This document shows, in pieces, positions 1 through 9,500 of a stretch of 39,989 bases of DNA. Source of the stretch: Rhodospirillales bacterium (lineage in GTDB: Bacteria > Pseudomonadota > Alphaproteobacteria > Rhodospirillales > Defluviicoccaceae); assembly GCA_016710335.1 (NCBI GenBank), contig JADJXQ010000011.1, positions 1 to 39,989 on the forward strand, written 5' to 3'. The notes beneath the pieces were generated by a model. The model was not told the origin of the DNA. It did not search any database and saw only the letters and a program-made list of their open reading frames with translations. The position numbers and the translations under genes are program-made. Position 1 is the first letter of the stretch. Every line of letters starts with the position of its first letter.

Positions 1-1
1 G

Positions 2-1155
2 TCGACCCGGCTCTTCCCCGACCGGCCGATGATCACCACGCAGCGGATCATCGACACGTTCTTCCCGATCGCGCAGGGCGGCGCTGCCTGCATCCCGGGG
101 CCGTTCGGCGCCGGCAAGACGGTGCTCTTGAACCTGATCGCCCGGCACGCCGATGTCGATGTCGTGGTGCTGGTCGCCTGCGGCGAGCGCGCCGGCGAGG
201 TGGTCGAGACCATCACCGAGTTCCCGCGGCTCAAGGACCCGCGCACCGGCGGCTCGCTGATGGACCGCACCGTCATCGTCTGCAACACCTCGTCGATGCC
301 GGTGGCCGCGCGCGAGGCCTCGATCTTCACCGGCATCGCGATCGGCGAGTACTACCGCCAGATGGGCCTGCGCGTCCTGATGATCGCCGATTCGACCTCG
401 CGCTGGGCCCAGGCGATGCGCGAGACCTCGGGCAGGCTCGAGGAGATCCCGGGCGAGGAGGCGTTCCCGGCCTATCTCGACAGCGCGATCAAGGGGGTCT
501 ACGAGCGCGCCGGTGCCATCCGCGCCAATGACGGGGCCGAAGGGGCCCTGACCATCATCGGCTCGGTCTCGCCCGCCGGCGGCAATTCGAGGAGCCGGTG
601 ACGCAATCCACGCTCGCCGCCGTCAAGTGCTTCCTCGGCCTCTCCTACGACCGCGCCTACAAGCGGTTCTACCCGGCGATCGACCCGCTGCTCTCCTGGT
701 CGCGCTATCTGCGCCAGCTCGAGGGCTGGTCGGCTGAGCATCTCGCCCCCGACTGGGTCGAGCAGGTCGAGGCGATGACCGCCCTGCTGCAGCGCGGCGA
801 CGAGATCGCCCGGATGGAGCAGGTGACCGGCGAGGAGGGCATCAGCCTCGAGGACTTCGTCATCGGCCGGGCCGCCGCCTTCATCGACATGGTCTTCCTC
901 CAGCAGGACGCCTTCGACGACATCGACGCCAGCGCCCCGCCCGCCCGGCAGAAGGCGCTGTTCGATCGCGTCCACGCGATCGCCACCCGCGGCTACGGCT
1001 TCGCCGACAAGGATGCGGCCCGCCGCCACTTCACCAGGCTCACCGGCCTCTTCAAGAACCTGAACTACGCGGCACCCGGATCCCCCGATGCAGCACGGCT
1101 CGAGGCCGAGATCGAGGCCTTGGATGCCGAGGCCCCGGTGCTCGAGCAGGCCTGA
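2..1155 (+). CDS. V-type ATPase catalytic subunit A (partial, one frameshift)
   Basis: Catalytic nucleotide-binding subunit of a membrane-bound V/A-type rotary ATPase, which couples ATP hydrolysis or synthesis to ion transport. The gene is open at the window edge, so the N-terminal domain is missing. Visible family features are RIIDTFFPIAQGG, the P-loop GPFGAGKT, the stretch SMPVAAREASIFTGIAIGEYYRQMG, and ADSTSRWAQAMRETSGRLEEIPGEEAFPAYL. The C-terminal helical domain begins EPVTQSTLAAVKCFLGLSYDRAYKRFYPAI. The frame breaks at about 585, where GGCAATTCGAGG lacks one T; restoring it gives GGNFEEPVT, as expected for the family. This looks like a homopolymer miscall rather than a dead gene. The gene ends 41 bases before the convergent enzyme I gene. 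V-type ATPases are uncommon in alphaproteobacteria, where F-type is standard. Family assignment is secure. Confidence 0.9.
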
Positions 1156-1195
1156 GGCGCAGCAGCGATCGAGGCCCGGAGGCGCTCGGGTGCTC

Positions 1196-2796
1196 TCACG
1201 GCAGCCCGTGAGCCCGGCCGGCGCAGCCGGCAATCCACAGCTTGACCCGGCCGAGCGCCGCCGGTGCCACCGAAACGCGCTCGATCCCGATGGCGACGAG
1301 CGCCTCGATGCCCGCCCGGTCGCTCGCCATGTCGCCGCAGAGCGAGAGCGGCAGCCCCTTGGCCGCCGCCATCTCACCACCATCCGGATGAGGCGGAGCA
1401 CGGCCGGGTCGAGCGGGTCGATCAGCTCGGCGACGCGGCCGCCGGCGTCGCGCGAGGCCGCCATCACGTACTGCGTCAGGTCGTTCGAGCCGATCGAGGC
1501 GAAATCGACGGGCATGGGTGTCGAGGGCGAGGGCGGCTGCCGGGGTCTCCACCATGATGCCGACCGGCGGCACGGCTAGGTCCAGGGCGCGCGCCTCGGC
1601 TTCGATGAAGGACCGCGCTTCCAGGACCTCGGCGGCGCGGCTGACCATCGGCAGCATGATCGAGAGCGGGCCATCCGCCGCCGCCCGAAGCGCTGCCCTG
1701 ACCTGCGGGCGGAAGAGCTCCGGCCGGTCGAGGCAGAGCCGCAAGCCCCGCAGGCCGAGAAAGGGGTTTGTCTCGGCCGGAATGTCGAGATCCGGTAAGG
1801 GCTTGTCGCCGCCGATGTCGAGGGTGCGCAGGATCAGCGGCCGGCCGCCCAGGCGCTGCAGCAGGCGGGCATAGGCCCGATACTGCGTCTCCTCTCGTCC
1901 GGCCGCTCCGCTCGGCCGATGAACAGGAACTCGGTGCGCAGGAGGCCGACGCCGTCGCCAGCGCGCAGGAGAACGTCCGGCACGGCATCCGGGTCGTCGA
2001 CATTGACCATGACCGAGATCGGCCGGCAGGCGGCGGTGCGCGCGGGTTCCGCCACCACCTTTGCCGCGGCCCGTGCCTCCTCGCGGTCGACCGCGAGCCG
2101 CCCGCGGTAGCGGCGCTCGGTCGCCGGCTTCGGACCGACGACCAGAAAGCCATCCCTGGCATCGAGCACGGCCGTCGCCGCCACGGGCTCGATCGGCCCG
2201 AGCCCCGTCACCAGCGGTATGCCCCGGGCACGCGCGAGCATGGCGACGTGGCTCGCCGCACTGCCCGCCCCGAGCGCCGCACCCCCCAGCGCCGCCCAGT
2301 CGAGACCGAGGAAGCGGGACGGGGTCAGGTCGCGGGCGGTGACGATGGCGCCCGCCGGCGGGGCCATCGCCGGGCCGCCGCCGGCGAGCGCCGCCATCAC
2401 GCGATCGCGCAGGTCCACGAGATCGGCGGCCCGGGCGCGGAAATAGGGATCGTCGTCGCCGGCGAAGACCTCGACCTGCGGGGCGAGCCCCTCTTGCCAC
2501 GCCCGGACGGCCGGGGCTCCCTCGGCCACCAGTGCCGCCGCCGTCTCGACGAGAGCCGGATCGTCCAGCATCTCGAGCTGGAACCCCAGGATCTCGGCTG
2601 CCATCTCCTCGCCTTCCGCGAGCAGCAGCGCAAGCTGCTCCCTGGCGGCGGCGATGGCCGCCGTCAGCCGCGCCATCTCCGCCTCTGGCGTGCCGGCCGG
2701 TCGGTCTGCCGCCACCGCGAGATCGGGCAGGTGGAAGAGCGGCCCGAGGGCGAGACCCGGTGCGGCCACGCGGCCCTTGTAGTGCTTTTCAGCCAT
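1196..2796 (-). CDS. ptsI: PTS enzyme I (phosphoenolpyruvate-protein phosphotransferase), frameshifted
   Basis: Takes phosphate from PEP onto a histidine and passes it to HPr. The ATG at 2796 (MAEKHYKGRVAAPGLALGP) overlaps the end of the HPr gene. The phosphohistidine domain is seen as GSAASHVAMLARARGIPLVTG. The PEP-binding barrel shows LLRTEFLF, LRTLDIGGDKPLP, NPFLGLRGLRLCL, VGIMVETPAA, the signature DFASIGSNDLTQYVMAA and the active-site cysteine loop SLCGDMASD. Length of about 533 residues is close to family size. The frame shifts at about 1900, 1513 and 1390, but homology is continuous across all three, which suggests sequence errors. It is the last gene of the UPF0261-PEP hydrolase-DhaM-HPr-EI operon and most likely powers DhaM through HPr rather than sugar uptake. 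No PTS permease is visible. Confidence 0.88.
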
Positions 2797-3070
2797 GCTC
2801 GTCGAAATTGCGCTCGACGAGGCCCGTGAGCCCCTCCAGGCGCGGCTCCGGCGTCCGCGCCCTCGGCCTCGAGCTCGATCAGGTGCCGGTCTTGAGCTTG
2901 AGCGCCATGACCTTGACGATGCTCTTCGCGTCGATCCAGGCGCCGTCCGGCAGGCCGCGCAGGCGGATGGATGCCTCGAAGCCCTTCGCCAGCCTGGTGA
3001 GCTTGACCGCCGGGCGGGCATGCAGGCCGGTCGGGTGGTTACCCCTCACGCGCGCCCGCTCGGCCGCCAT
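2789..3070 (-). CDS. ptsH: HPr-family phosphocarrier protein (frameshifted C-terminus)
   Basis: Small phosphocarrier moving phosphate from enzyme I to DhaM. The ATG at 3070 overlaps the stop of the DhaM gene (TGATG). The active-site motif is GLHARPA near residue 17, followed by AKGFEASIRLRG and DAKSIVKVMALKLKTGT. As read, the frame stops at 2879. A one-base slip there, with a compensating one soon after, restores LIELEAEGADA and EGLTGLVERNFDEHG, ending at 2789 across the enzyme I start. With these repairs the protein is about 94 residues, normal for HPr. The regulatory-serine region reads DAKSIVKV, but I cannot say whether an HPr kinase acts on it. The fold assignment is secure; the C-terminal end is inferred. 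Confidence 0.82.
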
Positions 3071-3455
3071 CAGCGCCACTCCTCCGCCGCCGCCACGACC
3101 TCGTCCAGCGTGCTGCCGGCCGAGGCCTCGGTCGCGGCGATCACCGCCCCTCCACCACCGGTGCGGCGGCAATGCGAACCCGGCCGCGGCGTGCCTCGTC
3201 GAGCATCAGGATCGCCATCTCGCTGTTCATCTCCGCCCCGCCGAGATCGACCAGAAGGGCGACCCCGGCCTCCGACCAGACGGATTCGATGCCGGCCAGG
3301 ATCTTCGCCGCGTCCGTGCCGAGCCCGCCCGCCGGATCGCCGCCGACGCCGGTGCAGGCGACCTCGTCGCCCACCATCTGCCGCACCATGTCGACCGCAC
3401 CCTCGGCGACCTTGGGCGAATGCGAGACGACGAGGATGCCGACCGTGGCGCTCAT
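3070..3455 (-). CDS. dhaM: DhaM, phosphotransferase subunit of PTS-dependent dihydroxyacetone kinase (frameshifted)
   Basis: EIIA-Man-like domain that accepts phosphate from HPr and normally re-phosphorylates ADP held in DhaL. The start (MSATVGILVVSHSPKVAEGA) carries the expected active-site histidine in VVSHS. GVGGDPAGGLGTDAAKILAGI and ALLVDLGGAEMNSEMA are typical DhaM sequence. The ATG at 3455 overlaps the stop of the TIM-barrel gene by four bases (ATGA). The frame breaks at about 3145 where GAGGGGCGG lacks one G; restoring it gives VVEGAVIAATEASAGSTLDEVVAAAEEWR, whose stop overlaps the HPr ATG. The repaired length is about 128 residues, the usual size of a stand-alone DhaM domain. DhaK and DhaL are not in this window, so the acceptor is unknown here; they may lie elsewhere, or a partner in this operon may be served. 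Confidence 0.85.
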
Positions 3456-4288
3456 GCGCCGAAGCCGATCTCTTTGAAGGCCGCGACCTGGGCGGTGAGC
3501 GCTTTCTCCGTCGGCAGCCGCTCCATCGACGAGGCGCCGTAGAAGCCGTGGCAGTGCTCGGTGCGGGCGAGGACGAAGGCCGCATCCTCGGGCGTGGCGA
3601 TCGGCCCGCCATGGCAGATGACGATGACGTCCGACCGGACCCGCCGCGCCGCCGCTGCCCACTCGTCGATGATGCGGGGGCAATCCTCGAGCTTCACCGC
3701 CGTCTCCGCCCCGATCGTGCCGCCGGTCGTCAGCCCCATGTGCGGGACGATGAGGTCGGCCCCGGCCTCGGTCATGGCGACGGCCTCGTCGGCCGAGAAG
3801 ACATAAGGTGTCGTGAGCATGTCCAGCTCATGGGCGGCCCGGACGAGATCGACCTCGAGCCCGTAGCCCATGCCGGTCTCCTCGAGATTGGTGCGCATCA
3901 CACCGTCGAAGAGCCCGACCGTCGGGAAGTTCTGGATGCCGGCGAAGCCCATGTCCTTGAGGTCGCGCAGGAACCTGTCCCTGAGCATGAACGGGTCGGT
4001 GCCGTTGACGCCGGCGAGCACCGGCGTCTTCTTCACCACCGGCAGCACCTCCCTGGCCATCTCGACGACGATGTCGTTGGCGTTGCCATAGGCCATGAGC
4101 CCGGCGAGCGAGCCCCTGCCGGCCATGCGGTAGCGGCCGGAATTGTAGATGACGATGAGGTCGATGCCGCCCGCCTCCTCGCACTTGGCGCTGAGGCCCG
4201 TGCCGGCACCGCCGCCGATGATCGGCACGCGCCGGCGCACCATGTCCTGGAACTTCTCGACCAGCGCCTGGCGCTCGAAACGGGGCAT
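3452..4288 (-). CDS. Phosphoenolpyruvate hydrolase family TIM-barrel protein
   Basis: Intact 278-residue protein of the TIM-barrel family usually named 'phosphoenolpyruvate hydrolase family', related to the C-terminal part of plant Tm-1-type proteins. Recognisable segments are RRVPIIGGGAGTGLSAKCEE, GGIDLIVIYNSGRYRMAGRG, VLAGVNGTDPFM, FPTVGLFDG, LIVPHMGLTTGGTIGA and VIVICHGGPIATPEDA. No signal peptide or membrane segment is seen, so it should be cytoplasmic. The ATG at 4288 follows the upstream stop immediately, and GAGG lies about nine bases before it. Its own stop overlaps the DhaM start. The biochemical role of this family is not settled to my knowledge. Pairing with UPF0261 is expected, whereas coupling to a PEP-driven phosphorelay is notable because EI consumes PEP. 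Confidence 0.85.
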   Translation of the reverse strand: MPRFERQALVEKFQDMVRRRVPIIGGGAGTGLSAKCEEAGGIDLIVIYNSGRYRMAGRGSLAGLMAYGNANDIVVEMAREVLPVVKKTPVLAGVNGTDPFMLRDRFLRDLKDMGFAGIQNFPTVGLFDGVMRTNLEETGMGYGLEVDLVRAAHELDMLTTPYVFSADEAVAMTEAGADLIVPHMGLTTGGTIGAETAVKLEDCPRIIDEWAAAARRVRSDVIVICHGGPIATPEDAAFVLARTEHCHGFYGASSMERLPTEKALTAQVAAFKEIGFGA

Positions 4289-5491
4289 TCAGCTTGTCCT
4301 CGTGATCTCGTGGAAGGCGGCGACGCAGGCGGCGGCGAAGGCCGCATCGTTGATGTTGTGGGCGACGCGGGCGAGGCGCCGGTTCGGCGCGGGGCGGAAA
4401 TCCGCCTCGAGCGCGGCAAAGAGCGCCGCATCCGCGTCCGGATCGAAAAAGGGCTGGCCCGGGGCGTCGATCGCCGAGACCCCGCCTTCGGGGACGAGGA
4501 AGCGGACGGGGCCTTCCATGCGGTTGAGCCGGGCCGCGAGCCAGGCACCGAAGCGGGCGTTCTCCTCGACCGTCGTGCGCATCAGCGTGACCTGCGGGTT
4601 GTGCACGTAGAGGCGGCGGTCCCGAAAGCGCTCCGGCACGGTCTCCATGGCACCGAAATTGACCATGTCGAGAGCACCCAGCGAGCCGACATAGGGGATG
4701 CCGGTCTGGATCACCGCCTCGAGGCGATCCTCGGTCGCCGGCAGAACACCGCCCACCAGGAGGTCGGCGATCTCCGTCGTGGTGATGTCGAGCATGGCGC
4801 CGACCAGCCCGCTGGCTACCAGCTTCTCGAGCGCCTGTCCCCCTGTGCCGGTGGCGTGGAAGACGAGGCAGTCGTAGTCGGCCTCGAGCGCTCGCGTCAC
4901 CTGCTGCACGCAGGACGTGGTGACGCCGAACATGGTGAGCCCGATGGCCGGCTTCGTGGCCGCCGCAGGCGCCGGAATCGGGTGCAGCATCATGCCGGCC
5001 AGCGCATGGGCGGCGTTGCCGAGCACCCGGCGGGTGATGGCGTTCAGGCCCTGCACGTCGGCCACGGCGTGCAGCATCAAGATGTCGGCGGGGCCGACAT
5101 AGGGTGCCACATTGCCCGAGGCCACGGTCGAGACCATGACCTTGGGGACGCCCACCGGCAGGGCGCGCATGGCCGGCGTGACGAGGGCCGTGTTGCCCGA
5201 CCCGCCGGCGCCGATCATGCCGCCGATATCGTCGCGGGTCAGGACGAAGCGGGCGAAGGCCTCGGCCATGGCGCCGACGGCGCTGCCCCGGTCGCCGGTG
5301 AAGACGGCTGCCTCGCCCTTCGGGTGATGGGCGGCGACCTCGCGGGCGGCAACGTCGGCCGGAGCGGCCTCGCCGCTGGTGCCGAGATCGACGAGGCAGG
5401 TGGCAACGCCCGCGGCCTCGAGGCAGGCCTGGATGAAGCCTAGCTCCGTCGCCTTGCTGTCCAGCGTGCCGCAGACATAGGCCCTGGCCAC
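4289..5491 (-). CDS. Tm-1-like ATP-binding domain protein (UPF0261 family)
   Basis: Intact protein of about 400 residues in the UPF0261/Tm-1-like family, named after the tomato Tm-1 resistance protein, whose N-terminal part has this fold. Family segments include ARAYVCGTLDSKATELGFI at the start, GDRGSAVGAMAEAF, DDIGGMIGAGGSGNTALVTPAMRALPVGVPKVMVSTVASG and GLTMFGVTTSCVQQ, then HATGTGGQALEKL and LDITTTEIADLLVGGVLPA. I chose the GTG at 5491 because AGGAG lies eight bases upstream and homology begins there; an in-frame upstream extension to 5527 exists but lacks family similarity. The stop abuts the ATG of the TIM-barrel gene, so the two are translationally coupled. In plant Tm-1 both domains sit on one chain; here they are split. 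The substrate is unknown. Confidence 0.85.
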   Translation of the reverse strand: MARAYVCGTLDSKATELGFIQACLEAAGVATCLVDLGTSGEAAPADVAAREVAAHHPKGEAAVFTGDRGSAVGAMAEAFARFVLTRDDIGGMIGAGGSGNTALVTPAMRALPVGVPKVMVSTVASGNVAPYVGPADILMLHAVADVQGLNAITRRVLGNAAHALAGMMLHPIPAPAAATKPAIGLTMFGVTTSCVQQVTRALEADYDCLVFHATGTGGQALEKLVASGLVGAMLDITTTEIADLLVGGVLPATEDRLEAVIQTGIPYVGSLGALDMVNFGAMETVPERFRDRRLYVHNPQVTLMRTTVEENARFGAWLAARLNRMEGPVRFLVPEGGVSAIDAPGQPFFDPDADAALFAALEADFRPAPNRRLARVAHNINDAAFAAACVAAFHEITRTS

Positions 5492-5545
5492 GCCTCGATC
5501 TCCTGCGTTGTCTCCCCGCCGCAACATGGCCGCGAAAGGCGCGGC

Positions 5546-6142
5546 TTAGCAAGGCCCGAGCACCCGCTCGACCTCCTCCATCGGCCGCCAGGTGAAGAGG
5601 GGTGCCAGGCTCCGGGCATCGAGGGCGAAGACGGAGCCGGACCTCGGCTGGTCGTGCCGGCGGTCGATCGCAAGCCCCGCGTGCCGGCAGTAGAGCAAAG
5701 TGCCGACCCCGCCATGGCCGACGAGGAGGAGGGGAAGGGTTGGGTCGTGGCCCGCCAGCACCGCCTCGAGCTCGCCCGCGATCCGCGCCTGGGCGTCGCT
5801 TGCGCGCTCCCAGCCGCGCACCGACTCCTCCGGCCGGGCGAAGAATTCGCTGGCCACCTGCTCGAACTCCGCGGGCACGAGGAAGCCCGTGGCCGACCTG
5901 TCGTTCTCGTGCATGGCGGGGCGCACCACGATCTCCGCCGCCGATGTCTCGGCGACGAGCTCGGCCGTCTCCACGGCCTTGCGCTCGGCGCTGGTGACGA
6001 TCCGCCGGCAGGCCCGCAGCCAGGCGGCGTCGCGGACCGCCAGCACCCGTGCCCGACCCGTGGCGGAGAGCCCCCAGCCCGGCACCGGGATCGCCGGATC
6101 GATGGTCACCTCGGGATGGGAGAGGTAGTAGATCACCGTCAT
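5546..6142 (-). CDS. Histidine phosphatase superfamily protein (phosphoglycerate-mutase-like)
   Basis: Intact protein of 198 residues in the histidine phosphatase superfamily. The start (MTVIYYLSHPEVTIDPAIPVPGWGLSATG) places the likely nucleophile histidine in SHP where most members have RHG, so the usual arginine is missing. The second catalytic histidine is in LLVGHGGVGTLLYC, and MHENDRSATGF carries a candidate acidic residue. IVTSAERKAVETAELVA matches the usual SxxxRAxxTA helix. It lies 54 bases upstream of the UPF0261 gene on the same strand, so it could belong to that operon. SixA-type members of this superfamily remove phosphate from phosphohistidine in PTS carriers. With HPr, EI and DhaM downstream such a role is possible but is only inference. 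A general phosphatase is equally possible. Confidence 0.8.
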   Translation of the reverse strand: MTVIYYLSHPEVTIDPAIPVPGWGLSATGRARVLAVRDAAWLRACRRIVTSAERKAVETAELVAETSAAEIVVRPAMHENDRSATGFLVPAEFEQVASEFFARPEESVRGWERASDAQARIAGELEAVLAGHDPTLPLLLVGHGGVGTLLYCRHAGLAIDRRHDQPRSGSVFALDARSLAPLFTWRPMEEVERVLGPC

Positions 6143-6193
6143 GCTCGGGCTCGCAACATGGCCGGCCGCGCCGGCCGGCTGGATGATGTCGCC

Positions 6194-6523
6194 ATGGTCT
6201 ATCTGCAGCTCGTCGTCGCCATCGCCTGCGAGGTCGCGGGCACCACGGCCCTGCAGGCGTCGCAGCAGTTCACGCGCTTCTGGCCGTCGGTCGCGGTCGT
6301 GGTGTGCTACGGGCTCGCCTTCTTCTTCCTCGCCCTCGTGCTCCGCACCATGCCTGTCGGCATCGCCTACGCGATCTGGTCCGGCCTCGGCATCGTGCTG
6401 ATCTCGCTCGTCGGGCTCGTCGTCTTCGGCCAGCGGCTCGATCTCTGGGCCATCGTCGGCCTCGGCCTGATCGTCGCCGGGGTGCTGATCGTCAACCTGC
6501 TCTCGTCGTCCGTCGGCCATTGA
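6194..6523 (+). CDS. SMR-family small multidrug efflux protein (EmrE/QacE type)
   Basis: Intact 109-residue inner-membrane protein with four predicted transmembrane helices. It follows the EmrE pattern closely: an early helix with the essential glutamate (AIACEVAGTTAL), FTRFWPSVAVVVCYGLAFF, PVGIAYAIWSGLGIVLIS with the conserved tyrosine and tryptophan, FGQRLDLWAIVGLGLIVAGVLIVNLLS. Members exchange protons for cationic drugs or quaternary ammonium and guanidinium compounds; the substrate cannot be chosen here. I selected the ATG at 6194 because the upstream in-frame part does not resemble the family. The gene diverges from the histidine phosphatase, and its 3' end overlaps the end of the RND permease gene by about 30 bases on the opposite strand. 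Confidence 0.92.
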   Translation: MVYLQLVVAIACEVAGTTALQASQQFTRFWPSVAVVVCYGLAFFFLALVLRTMPVGIAYAIWSGLGIVLISLVGLVVFGQRLDLWAIVGLGLIVAGVLIVNLLSSSVGH

Positions 6524-9500
6524 GGCCGGCCGACAGCTCGGCCTCGAGCTCGCGGCCGATGGCGCTCGCCGGCCGCGTGAAGCGGGCGAGCAGGTCGTAG
6601 AGCACGGGTGTCAGGACCAGCGTCAGCACCGAGGCGAGGCCGAGGCCGCCGATGATCACCGTGCCGATGGCGATCCGGCTCTCCGCCCCCGCACCGGTGG
6701 CGATGACGAGGGGGACGGCACCCAGCACGGTCGAGACCACCGTCATGACGATCGGCCGCAGGCGCAGCACGGCGGCCTCGACCACCGCCTCGCGCACCCC
6801 ATGGCCCTCGTCGCGGAGCTGGTTGGCGAACTCGACGATGAGGATGCCGTTCTTCGCCATCAGGCCGACCAGCAGCACGATGCCGATCTGGCTGTAGACG
6901 TTGAGCGAGAGGCCGGTGACGTAGAGGGCGAGGAGGGCGCCCGCCACGGCGAGCGGCACGGTGAGCATGATGATGAGCGGATGGATCCAGCTCTCGAACT
7001 GGGCGGCGAGCACGAGGAAGACGATGAGCAGCGCCATGGCGAAGGTGAAGAGCATGCCGCCCCTGGCCTCGATGAACTCGCGGCTCTGGCCGGCAAAGCC
7101 GAGGCGCGCCTCCTCGGGCAGCGTCTCCAGCGCGATCGCCTCGATATAGGCGATGGCCGAGCCGAGATCGTAGCCGTCGGCGAGCGCGGCGGTGATGGCG
7201 ACCGCCGGCAGGCGGTCGTAGCGGCGCAGCGCCGGGGCGGACGCCCCCTCCTCGGCAAGGACCAGCGCGGTCAGGGGCACCAGCGTGCCGCTCCTCGTGC
7301 CGCGCACGAAGATGTTCTCGAGGTCGGTCGGGCTGCGCCGGTCCTCCGCCCGGGCCTGGAGGATCACCGGGTACTCGCGGCCGCGGTCGATGAACTCGGT
7401 GGCCTCGCGCGACGCCAGCAGGGTCTGCAGCGTCTGGGCGATGGTCTCGAGCGAGATGCCCAGGTCGTCGGCCCGGTCGCGGTCGACCCGCAGCGTCAGC
7501 TGCGGCTGGTTCTCCTCGAAATCGACGTCGAGATTGAGGAGCTGCGGGTTCGCCTCGGCGCGCTCGACGATGGCATCGGCCCACTCCTTCGCGCTTTGGA
7601 AGTCGGGGCCGCCGATGACCACGCGCAAGGGCGAGCTCGAGCCGCCGAGACCGAGCCCGGCCGGGCTCACCGGGAAGGCCCGGGCACCGGTGATGCCCGA
7701 GATCCTCGGCGCCAGCTCGTTGATGATGGCCTGCTGGGATCGATCGCGCAGGCCCCAGTCGGCGAGCCGGCCGACGACGAAGCCGCGGTTGTTGGAATTG
7801 AACGACCCGGCGATGGCGAACAGGCGCTCGACCTCGCCGTCCTCGAGCAGCGGGCGAATCACGCCCTCGACCTCGGCCACCCGCTCGTCGGTGTAGGTGA
7901 CGGTGCTGCCCTGGGGCGCGATCACGGGCACGAAGAAAACGCCGCGATCCTCGATGGGCGTCAGCTCCTGCGGCAGTGCGACGTAGAGCCCATAGCTGGT
8001 GGCGGCGAGCAGGAGGCCCATGACCAGGACCGGCAGCGGCGCCGCGAGCGTCCGCAGCAGGAGCCTTCGGTAGACGTTGCCGACCGCCCGCGCCGCCCGG
8101 CCGCCGCCGGTCGTCCCGGCGGCGCCGGCGCTCCTCCCCTTCAGCACGCGCGAGCAGAGGGCGGGGCAGAGCGTCAGCGCCACGAAGGTCGAGATCAGGA
8201 CGGCCGCGGCGAGCACCAGGCCGAACTCGATGAAGAGCCGGCCCACCTGGCCCTGCATGAAGGAGAGCGGCACGAAGACGGCGATCAGCGTGAGCGAGGT
8301 GGCGATGATCGCGAAGGTCACCTGCCGCGCCCCCAGGACCGAGGCCGTGATCGGCTTCTCGCCCGCCTCGATCCGCCGCTGGATGTTCTCCAGCATGACG
8401 ATGGCGTCGTCGACGACGAGGCCGATGGCGAGGATCAGCGCCAGCAGCGTCAGCACGTTGATCGAGAAGCCCAGCGCCTGGATCAGGATGAAGCTGCCGA
8501 CGACCGCGACGGGAATGGTGACGGCCGGGACCAGCGTCGCCCTCAGCGACAGGAGGAAGACAAAGATGACCAGCACCACGAGGATGATCGAGATGCCGAG
8601 CGCCGTCAGCACCTCGCGGATCGAGGCGGCGATGAAGATCGCGTCGTCCGAGCCGACGATGATGTCCATGCCGGCCGGCAGGATCGGCCGCAGGAGCTCG
8701 ATCTCCGCCCGCACCGCGTCGGAGATGGCGATGGTGTTCGCCTGCGACTGGCGCAGCACGTTGATGCCGACGGCGGGCCGCCCGTCCGAGCGGACGAAGG
8801 TCGAATCGTCCTCCGCGCCGAGCTCCACCCGGGCGACGTCGGCGAGGCGGATCGGGTAGCCGCCCGCCGTCGCGATCACCAGCCGGCGAAAGCTCTCGAC
8901 ATCGCGCAGCCGGCTGTCGAGACGCACGGTCAGCTCGCGCGCGGTGGACTCGACCTCGCCCGCCGGCAGCTCGAGATTGCTTCGCCTGAGCGCCGCCTCG
9001 ACGTCGGCGGTCGTCAGGTCGCGGGCGGCGAGCGCCCGGCGGTCGAGCCAGATGCGGATGGCGAAGCGCCGCTGGCCGTTGATCTCGACATTGGCGACGC
9101 CATCCAGGGTCGCCAGCCGGTCGACCAGGAACCGCTCGACATAGTCGGTGATCTCCGCCGGGCTCATCCGGTCGGAGACGATGCCGAGGCGCATCACCGG
9201 GTCGGCGTCGCTGTCGCTCTTGACGATCTGCGGCTCGTCCGCGTCGTCGGGCAGGCGGGCGCGCACCCGGGCGACGGCGTCCCGCACGTCGTTGGCCGCC
9301 TCGTCGATATCGCGGTCGCCGTTGAAGGTGATGGTCGTGCGGCCCCGCCCGCGGCGGCTCTCCGAGGTGATCTCGCGCACGCCGGAAACCCCGGCCACCG
9401 CCCCCTCGATCACCTCGGTGATGTCGGTGTCGACGATCTCTGGCGCTGCGCCGGTGTAGCTCGTCGTGATGCTCACCACGGCGCGCTCGACGTCGGGCAG

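Noticed and set aside
2795..5443. Long open frame of 882 codons on the plus strand opposite the UPF0261-EI operon
   Set aside because: It is antisense to well-recognised genes, is Arg/Gly/Asp-rich in a way typical of high-GC shadow frames, and matches no family.
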